Source: Hydrogenophaga sp. (GTDB lineage Bacteria; Pseudomonadota; Gammaproteobacteria; Burkholderiales; Burkholderiaceae_C). Taken from it: DNA of 64,000 nucleotides. A program made the position numbers and the translations under genes. Each line of letters begins with the position of its first letter. Position 1 is the first letter of the stretch. The stretch lies in the NCBI GenBank assembly GCA_011391595.1, contig JAABQG010000003.1, forward strand, positions 1 through 64,000, read 5' to 3'. Under the pieces are notes generated by a model. It did not search any database and was not told the DNA's origin. It was given only the letters and a program-made list of their open reading frames with translations. Shown here piece by piece: positions 58,520 to 64,000 of this stretch.

Positions 58520-59818
58520 ATGAAAATCCTGATCCAGGGCGGCAGGGTCATCGACCCGGCCTCAAGTTTTGATGAAACCTGCGACGTTGCTATCGCTGCC
58601 GGGCGCATCGTGGGCATCCGGCAGGTGCCGGCTGACTTTGCGCCCAACAAGGTTATCCACGCAAATGGATGCATCGTGGCGCCAGGCTTGGTTGATCTGG
58701 CGGCGCGCCTTCGGGAGCCCGGTCATGAGCACGAAGGCATGCTCGCGAGCGAACTCGCAGCGGCGGTTGCCGGCGGCGTGACCAGCCTGGTCTGTCCGCC
58801 GGACACCGACCCGGTGTTGGATGAGCCCGGACTGGTGGAGATGCTCAGGATCCGGGCCGAGAAGCTGCATCAGGCTCGCGTTTTTCCGCTGGGTGCGCTC
58901 ACGCGCGAACTGTCGGGCGAGGTGCTGACCGAGATGGTTCAGTTGACCGAGGCGGGATGCGTTGGCTTCAGTCAGGCGGAGGTGCCCCTGGTAAATACGC
59001 AGGTGTTGCAAAGAGCGATGCAGTACGCCAGCACGTTTGGCTATTCCGTGTGGTTGCGGCCGCAGGAACTGTATCTGGGGCGTGGCGTGGCGGCCAGTGG
59101 GCCGCTGGCCACGCGCATGGGTCTGGCTGGCGTGCCGGTCGCCGCTGAAACCATTTCGCTGCACATCATTTTCGAACTCATGAAGTCCACCGGCGCCCGG
59201 GTCCACCTGTGCCGTCTCAGCAGCGCGGCAGGGCTTGAACTTGTCCGTCGCGCCAAGCATGAAGGATTGGACGTCACCTGTGACGTGAGCATCAACTCCC
59301 TGCATCTCACCGAAAACGACATCGGCTATTTCGATAGCCGTGCCCGGCTGAACCCGCCGCTTCGCCAGCAGCGCGACCGGGAGGCATTGGGACGGGCGCT
59401 GGCCGACAGCACGATCGATGCGCTGGTGTCCGACCACACGCCGGTCGACGAAGACGCCAAGACACTGCCGTTCGCCGAGGCCGAACCCGGTGCCACCGGG
59501 CTGGAGCTCCTGCTTAGCCTGGCGCTCAAGTGGGGACTGGCGCCTGACGTCGGTCTGAAGCGCGCCCTGGCGGTGCTGACCAGCGAGCCGGCCCGTGTCC
59601 TTGGCCGGTCGCCGGCTGCGCTGCAGACCGGCATGGGGCGGCTGTACGAAGGCGGCGCCGCGGACGTTTGTGTCTTTGACCCTGAAGCCGAATGGGTGGT
59701 GGCGCCAACCTCGTTGCGCAGCCAGGGCAAGCACACGCCGTTTTCTGGCTATGCGCTGCCGGGTCGGGTTCGCTACACACTGGTGGGTGGCCACCTGGCC
59801 TATGAAGCAGCGCACTGA
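58520..59818 (+). CDS. pyrC': PyrC'-type inactive dihydroorotase homologue (PyrX)
   Basis: A 432-residue amidohydrolase. Active type I enzymes have DxHxHLREPG, but here the motif reads DLAARLREPG, so both metal-binding His are lost. The later His positions are also altered (VHLCRLSSA, CDVSINSLHLTEND; DHTPV in place of DHAPH), while the fold is intact over its whole length. This is what is known from Pseudomonas PyrC', a structural subunit of the ATCase dodecamer. A separate active PyrC would be needed elsewhere in the genome. It lies 100 bp after pyrB and 15 bp before plsC. Confidence 0.88.
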   Translation: MKILIQGGRVIDPASSFDETCDVAIAAGRIVGIRQVPADFAPNKVIHANGCIVAPGLVDLAARLREPGHEHEGMLASELAAAVAGGVTSLVCPPDTDPVLDEPGLVEMLRIRAEKLHQARVFPLGALTRELSGEVLTEMVQLTEAGCVGFSQAEVPLVNTQVLQRAMQYASTFGYSVWLRPQELYLGRGVAASGPLATRMGLAGVPVAAETISLHIIFELMKSTGARVHLCRLSSAAGLELVRRAKHEGLDVTCDVSINSLHLTENDIGYFDSRARLNPPLRQQRDREALGRALADSTIDALVSDHTPVDEDAKTLPFAEAEPGATGLELLLSLALKWGLAPDVGLKRALAVLTSEPARVLGRSPAALQTGMGRLYEGGAADVCVFDPEAEWVVAPTSLRSQGKHTPFSGYALPGRVRYTLVGGHLAYEAAH

Positions 59819-59833
59819 GGGCTGTCGTCAGCC

Positions 59834-60610
59834 ATGAACCGCTTGCGCGCGGTGGGCAGACTGATGCGTGGCCTGGTGCATGTCGTGGCAGGCTTCTGGC
59901 TCATCTATGTGCGATTTCCACAGTTGCAGCCGTCGCATCGTGAGGCCGCGGTGCAGGCCTGGGCCCAGCGCATGCTGGTCCTGTGGGGCATTCGCCTGGA
60001 GGTGATGGGCGAACCACCGCACAGTGGCCCGGTGCTGGTGGTGGCCAACCACATTTCCTGGCTGGACATCCTGGTCCTGCACGCGGCCCGGCATTGCCGT
60101 TTTGTTTCGAAATCCGACGTCAAGCACTGGCCGCTGATCGGTGCACTTGCCACCGGCTCGGGCACCTTGTTTATCGAACGCGCCTCTCGAAGGGATGCCA
60201 TGCGCGTGGTGCATCACATGGCGGACGCCTTGCGCGCTGGAGAGGTGGTGGCGGTGTTTCCCGAGGGAACGACGGGCGATGGTATCCACATGCTGCCTTT
60301 TCACGGCAACCTGATCCAGGCCGCCATTTCTGCCAATGCGCCGGTGGTCCCGGTGGCTCTTCGATTCGCCGATTCCTTGAGCGGGCAGACCAGTCTGGCG
60401 CCTTGCTATGTCGGCGAAGACACGCTGCTGGGTTCCTTGTGGCGAACCCTCTGCACGCCCGGAATCACCGCCATCGTGAGCTTCGGCGTACCGCAGCATG
60501 CCGAGGGGCGCGACCGTCGGGTCTGGGCGGGCGAACTGCACGACATCATTGACGGGCTGCGGCTGAGCGTCATGGCTCCCAGGGCGCGCTCAGGCCGTAG
60601 AAAAAAATAG
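59834..60610 (+). CDS. plsC: 1-acyl-sn-glycerol-3-phosphate acyltransferase (PlsC family)
   Basis: A 258-residue membrane-associated enzyme making phosphatidic acid. The catalytic NHxxxxD motif is in VVANHISWLDILVL, and the glycerol-phosphate motif is AVFPEGTTGDG. The N-terminus (RLMRGLVHVVAGFWLIYVRFP) contains a membrane helix. It follows pyrC' by 15 bp, probably in the same transcript. A dispersed repeat overlaps its 3' end. Confidence 0.9.
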   Translation: MNRLRAVGRLMRGLVHVVAGFWLIYVRFPQLQPSHREAAVQAWAQRMLVLWGIRLEVMGEPPHSGPVLVVANHISWLDILVLHAARHCRFVSKSDVKHWPLIGALATGSGTLFIERASRRDAMRVVHHMADALRAGEVVAVFPEGTTGDGIHMLPFHGNLIQAAISANAPVVPVALRFADSLSGQTSLAPCYVGEDTLLGSLWRTLCTPGITAIVSFGVPQHAEGRDRRVWAGELHDIIDGLRLSVMAPRARSGRRKK

Positions 60611-60650
60611 CAAACTCCAACATGTCGGCGCTGGAGAAGTGCCGAAAAAC
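60602..60650 (-). repeat. Dispersed intergenic repeat, copy 8
   Basis: Read on the minus strand: TTCTCCAGCGCCGACATG, then TTGGAGTTTGCTATTTTTTT. It matches the core (TCCCAGCGTC, then ATGG, then GCTATT). It lies between the convergent plsC and the FbpC-like gene and includes the plsC stop codon. Confidence 0.58.
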
Positions 60651-60694
60651 CTTCGATTTTGGGGCCGGAGCAACTTCAACCAGTCGAAGGGCTT

Positions 60695-61915
60695 TCAGGT
60701 CGGCGGCGTTGCGGTGTTGCCTGCCGGTGGTCGCGCGGCCCCGGGAACGAAGGCCACGGTAAGTTCCCGAGGCTCTGCGCTGCCGCCTTCGCAGGGTTCG
60801 CCGCAGGGCGCCGCGCAGGGGAGGTCGCACATGCCGCCCTTGCCGGGCGGGCAGGCGCGGTTGAAGGTCACGACGTGGTCCACCTGGGCGCGGATGCCAA
60901 TCCATTCGCCGATGCGGTGATCGTGGTGGCTTGGAACATGGGCCAGCACCGTCTCGCCGCTGGCCAGACGCAAGGTGTAGAGGAATTCCGAGCCGCGAAA
61001 GGCCTTGCGCATGATCTCGGCCCTGACGGGCGCATCGTCGTCATGAACGATGTCGTCGGCCCGCAGCAGCACGTCGCATTCGCCCTGGGCAAAGGCGCAA
61101 GGCAGTGGGCATTCAGCCACGTCGCTCAGTTCGCCCAAGGCGGTCTGCACCACCACCTGATGGCCCACCTCGCGCAAGGTGGCCGGGGTAAATACGCCAT
61201 GGCCGATGAAGTTCGCCACGAAGCGCGTCGCGGGGCGGTGGTACAGCGTGTAGGCATCTTCCCACTGGTGCAACTGCCCTTCATGCATGACGCCGATCAC
61301 GTCGCCGATGGCAAAGGCCTCAAGCTGGTCGTGGGTGACGAACAGTGCCGTGGCCTGAGCGGCCTTCAGGATGGCGCGCACCTCATGGGCCAGGCGCTCA
61401 CGCAGATCGACGTCGAGGTTGGAAAAGGGCTCGTCGAGCAACAGTAATTGCGGTTGGGGCGCGAGGGCGCGGGCCAACGCCACGCGTTGCTGCTGCCCGC
61501 CAGAGAGCTCATGGGGGTAGCGCTTCTCCGCGCCGCCCAGGCCCACCAGTTCGAGCACCTCGGCCACGCGGGTCGCACGCTGGGACTTCGGCTGTGCATG
61601 GATGCCGAAGCCGACGTTTTGCCCCACGTCCAGATGAGGGAACAGGGCGTAGTCCTGAAACACCATGCCGATGCGTCGTGCCTCGGGGGCCACGGTGCGT
61701 AAGGCGCTGCTGACGACCGCACCCGAAAGACGGATCTCGCCGGCCGTCACTCGCTCCAGCCCCGCCACAGCGCGCAGCAGCGTGGTCTTTCCGCAACCCG
61801 AGGGGCCGATCAAGACGCCGATTTCACCAGCCCGCAGGCCAAACGAAACGCCCCGTACGGCCGCCTGCGAGCGTCCGGGATAGTGCACATCGAGTTGCGA
61901 GACTTCCAGAAACAT
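60695..61915 (-). CDS. fbpC: FbpC-like ferric-iron ABC transporter ATPase with Cys-rich tail
   Basis: A 406-residue ATPase. It has Walker A GPSGCGKTT (37-45), signature LSGGQQQR (137-144), Walker B LLLLDEP (157-163), the switch His at 195, and C-terminal OB-type regulatory lobes (about 240-350). The usual FbpC ends near residue 350; here 54 extra residues (353-406) follow, with five Cys spaced C-x7-C-x3-C-x3-C-x3-C, then a Pro/Ala-rich end. Whether this tail is translated and folded is unknown. It diverges from the permease gene, their start codons overlapping. Confidence 0.87.
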   Translation of the reverse strand: MFLEVSQLDVHYPGRSQAAVRGVSFGLRAGEIGVLIGPSGCGKTTLLRAVAGLERVTAGEIRLSGAVVSSALRTVAPEARRIGMVFQDYALFPHLDVGQNVGFGIHAQPKSQRATRVAEVLELVGLGGAEKRYPHELSGGQQQRVALARALAPQPQLLLLDEPFSNLDVDLRERLAHEVRAILKAAQATALFVTHDQLEAFAIGDVIGVMHEGQLHQWEDAYTLYHRPATRFVANFIGHGVFTPATLREVGHQVVVQTALGELSDVAECPLPCAFAQGECDVLLRADDIVHDDDAPVRAEIMRKAFRGSEFLYTLRLASGETVLAHVPSHHDHRIGEWIGIRAQVDHVVTFNRACPPGKGGMCDLPCAAPCGEPCEGGSAEPRELTVAFVPGAARPPAGNTATPPT

Positions 61916-63614
61916 GGAAAGTATTGTAGATGCTTACAATTCTCATTTACATCCACCTGGGCAGTTGCCCGTCTTGCCCTTGCGCTGGTTCCATCGTTTT
62001 CTTCTGCTGCTGATTGCCGTCGTACTCTGCGTCCCGGTGCTGGCGGTGCTGGGTTCCTGGCTGCAGTGGGACGCCACGACCGCCGACATCCTTCAGGAAA
62101 TGAGCCGGACCGTGCTGCCGGATTACGCCTGGACCACCCTGCGCCTGTGTGTGATGGTGGCGGCGGGCGTGATGCTGGTGGGCACGGCCAGCGCGGCTGC
62201 TGTCACCCTGTTCGAATTCCCGGGCCGTCGGGTGGCCGAGTGGGCCTTGCTGCTGCCCCTGGCGATGCCGGCTTATGTGGTGGCCTACGCCTATACGGAT
62301 TTCCTGCAGTTCAGCGGTCCCCTGCAATCCTGGATGCGGGGCACCCTGGGTCTGGAAGGGCGGGTGCTGCCCGAGGTGCGCAGTGTGGGCGGCGCGGCCT
62401 GGGTGTTCACATTTTCCCTCTATCCTTACGTCTACCTGCTGGCCCGAACGGCCTTGAGCGAGCGCGCCGTGCACCTGATGGAGGCCGCCCGGCTGCTGGG
62501 CGCGCCCTTGTCCCGGCGCATTCGCGAGGTGGCCCTGCCGTTGGCCCGCCCGGCCATCGCGGCCGGCGTGGCGCTGGCGCTGATGGAGACGCTGGCCGAT
62601 TTCGGCGTGTCGAGCTACTTTGGTATCCAGACCTTCACTGCCGGCATCTACAAGGCCTGGCTGTCGATGGACAACCGGATCGCAGCGGCGCAGCTGGCCA
62701 CTGTGCTGCTGATCGTCGTGCTGGTGCTGCTGCGACTGGAGCACAACGCCCAGAAGCGGCTGCGCTACGCCAGCGGTCGCGGCGCGCGCGGCGGCTCGGC
62801 CGAGGCGCAGCCGGTGCCGCTGCGCGGCGCGCGGCTGGCAGCAGCCTGGGCCGTCTGTGGCCTGCCGGTCCTGCTGGGGTTTGTGCTGCCGGTAATGTTC
62901 ATGCTGCGCCCCCTGGCCGCTGACTGGTCTGTGCTGCCCTGGGACCGTTTCGTGGCGTGGTCGTTCAACAGCGTGCGCCTGGGCGTGATCACTGCGGTGT
63001 TGGCCGTGGTGCTGGCCGCATTCCTGGCGTTCAGCGTACGTCGCCAGCCCGACGGCTTGACGCGTGGAGTGGTCCAACTGGCCGGTCTGGGCTACGCGAT
63101 ACCGGGCGCGGTGATCGTGGTGGGCCTGCTGCTGCCGGTCGGCTGGCTGCAGGCGGTGGCACCGCAGACCAGCGTGGGCTTCTACATGACGGCGACGGTG
63201 CTCGGCCTGGTCTGGGCCTATCTGGTGCGCTTTTGCGCGGTGGCGCTGCAGTCGGTGCAAAGCGGCTATTCGCGCATTCCCATCAGCTTCGATGATTCGG
63301 CCCGGATGCTCGGTGCCGGCGGGCCCGGGCTGTTGTGGCGGGTGCACTGGCCGCTGCTTCGGCGTTCTACCGCGGCGGCGGCGCTGCTGGTCTTTGTGGA
63401 TGTCATGAAGGAGCTGCCGGCGACCATGGTGCTGCGTCCCTTCAACAGCGACACCCTGGCCGTCGTGGCCTACCAACTGGCCCGCGACGAGCGCCTGGGC
63501 GAAGCCGCTCTGCCTTCGCTGGCGCTGGTGCTGGTGGGCTTGATCCCGGTGATGCTGCTGAGCCGTACCTTGCGCTCATCGGCGCCGCGTTTCGAGCACG
63601 CTGTGCCGGGTTGA
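61914..63614 (+). CDS. fbpB: FbpB-like iron(III) ABC transporter permease
   Basis: A permease of up to 566 residues, formed by two homologous halves with about six helices each, as in FbpB/SfuB. The EAA-loop contacts with the ATPase are EAARLLGAPLSRRIREVALPLARPA in the first half and DDSARMLGAGGPGLLWRVHWPLL in the second. The first frame ATG is 61914, but the regulatory elements lie inside codons 4-13, so a TTG start at 61965 (or 61974/61980) is more likely. Works with FbpC and a periplasmic FbpA-type protein, not in the window. Confidence 0.88.
   Translation: MESIVDAYNSHLHPPGQLPVLPLRWFHRFLLLLIAVVLCVPVLAVLGSWLQWDATTADILQEMSRTVLPDYAWTTLRLCVMVAAGVMLVGTASAAAVTLFEFPGRRVAEWALLLPLAMPAYVVAYAYTDFLQFSGPLQSWMRGTLGLEGRVLPEVRSVGGAAWVFTFSLYPYVYLLARTALSERAVHLMEAARLLGAPLSRRIREVALPLARPAIAAGVALALMETLADFGVSSYFGIQTFTAGIYKAWLSMDNRIAAAQLATVLLIVVLVLLRLEHNAQKRLRYASGRGARGGSAEAQPVPLRGARLAAAWAVCGLPVLLGFVLPVMFMLRPLAADWSVLPWDRFVAWSFNSVRLGVITAVLAVVLAAFLAFSVRRQPDGLTRGVVQLAGLGYAIPGAVIVVGLLLPVGWLQAVAPQTSVGFYMTATVLGLVWAYLVRFCAVALQSVQSGYSRIPISFDDSARMLGAGGPGLLWRVHWPLLRRSTAAAALLVFVDVMKELPATMVLRPFNSDTLAVVAYQLARDERLGEAALPSLALVLVGLIPVMLLSRTLRSSAPRFEHAVPG
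61932..61950. promoter_or_regulatory. Fur-box-like operator in the fbpC/fbpB divergent region
   Basis: GCTTACAATTCTCATTTAC (12 of 19 matches to the Fur consensus on the minus strand) lies among candidate -10 hexamers on both strands: TACAAT on plus at 61935-61940 and on minus at 61923-61928. An iron-transport gene pair under Fur is expected. Confidence 0.5.
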
Positions 63615-63644
63615 CCCCGATGCTGGCTATGGCTTCAAGCGGCA

Positions 63645-63660
63645 GAATAAGCGTATATTC
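63645..63660. promoter_or_regulatory. Inverted repeat, candidate ArsR-family operator
   Basis: GAATA (63645-63649) and TATTC (63656-63660) flank a 6-bp centre, 41 bp upstream of the ArsR-like start. An autoregulatory operator of the repressor is plausible. Confidence 0.45.
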
Positions 63661-63701
63661 GAAATCATCGATAAATCCTGTCGAACTGGAAGTCCGCATT
63701 C

Positions 63702-64000
63702 ATGGGCCAAACGAGCGAAAAACTGGAAACCCCGTCCTTTACCGAATCCGACGCAGTGTTCGAGTCGGCCGCCGAGGTGTTCCGTGTGATGTCCGCACCG
63801 ATGCGGCTCAAGATTATCAGCAGCCTGTGCAACGGTGAAAAAAACGTGGGCGAATTGCTGCGCGAAATCAAGACCACCCAGCCCAACATGTCGCAGCACC
63901 TCAATACGCTCTACCAGTCCGGCGTCCTCGGAAAGCGGCGCGATGGCGTGCAGATTTTCTACCGCATCATCAATGACCGTGTCGTGACGTTGTGTCGCGC
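63702..64000 (+). CDS. ArsR-family repressor, BigR/SqrR-like (5' part; 3' end outside window)
   Basis: 99 codons are visible, starting MGQTSEKLETPSFTESDAVF. The winged HTH is SAPMRLKIISSLCNGEKNVGELL, then TTQPNMSQHLNTLYQSGVLGKRRDGVQIFYRI. The Cys in SSLCNGEKNV sits where BigR/SqrR has its first redox Cys, and a second Cys occurs near the window end (VVTLC). This suggests a persulfide or thiol-sensing regulator controlling sulfide or thiosulfate oxidation genes downstream. Confidence 0.82.
   Translation, partial: MGQTSEKLETPSFTESDAVFESAAEVFRVMSAPMRLKIISSLCNGEKNVGELLREIKTTQPNMSQHLNTLYQSGVLGKRRDGVQIFYRIINDRVVTLCR

Noticed and set aside
61947-63476. 509-codon minus-strand frame opposite fbpB
   Set aside because: Gln/His/Arg-rich shadow of a membrane protein gene; no ribosome site.

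Overview
The window is 64 kb of ordinary, gene-dense chromosome from a GC-rich betaproteobacterium, most likely order Burkholderiales and family Comamonadaceae. The reasons are the gene orders (accB-accC-prmA-zinc ribbon protein; dusB-fis-purH; yqgE-ruvX-pyrR-pyrB-pyrC'; pilG-pilH-pilI-pilJ-chpA), a histone H1-like KKAAPA-repeat protein, and the protein sequences, which all read as this group. No insertion sequence, prophage, integrase, plasmid gene or CRISPR array was seen, so this is core rather than accessory DNA.

Layout. 1-5.1 kb: end of rodA, a YegP-type protein, tldD, and a DAHP synthase gene preceded by a complete transcription attenuator with an aromatic-rich leader peptide; then a small unknown and thpR. 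5.2-8.4 kb (minus): mpl and an acyl-CoA synthetase. 8.5-14.5 kb (plus): a conserved unknown, a TlpA-like thioredoxin, accB, accC, prmA, a zinc-ribbon membrane protein and a PfkB kinase, closed by a bidirectional terminator. 14.6-24.8 kb (minus): histone-like protein, nrdB and nrdA under a promoter covered by two NrdR boxes, ampD, pilR, pilS, a small membrane protein and a CcsA-type cytochrome c assembly protein. 24.9-28.5 kb: ffh, miaB, a small exported protein and tRNA-Met. 28.5-32 kb: phenylacetate/fatty-acid genes (enoyl-CoA hydratase, diverging from paaG-paaI-paaK) around a TetR-type palindrome. 32-43.5 kb: M61 peptidase, DUF3429, DsbC-like protein, UbiH-family hydroxylase, MOSC protein, ychF, a YqaA-like protein, dusB-fis, purH and hemL. 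43.5-54.4 kb: a ThiD-like kinase, a 57-aa rubredoxin and the Pil-Chp chemosensory operon ending in a 1976-residue hybrid kinase. 54.4-64 kb: photolyase, yqgE-ruvX-pyrR-pyrB-pyrC'-plsC, a divergent FbpC/FbpB iron transporter, and the start of a BigR/SqrR-type ArsR repressor.

Functional links: PilS/PilR normally control pilin transcription and Pil-Chp controls pilus motors, so both halves of twitching-motility control lie in the window. AccBC supplies malonyl-CoA and PlsC makes phosphatidate, both for lipid synthesis. Mpl and AmpD both recycle peptidoglycan, and RodA builds it. PyrB and the inactive PyrC' probably form one complex.

The most interesting observations are the aromatic leader/attenuator ahead of DAHP synthase; a family of about eight diverged copies of one intergenic repeat (about 45-60 bp) between genes across the window; the paa operator; the NrdR double box on the nrd promoter; a Cys-rich C-terminal tail on FbpC; and a 16-unit, two-block 18-bp repeat in the histone-like gene. 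No large undescribed system (defence, secretion, biosynthetic cluster) was found.
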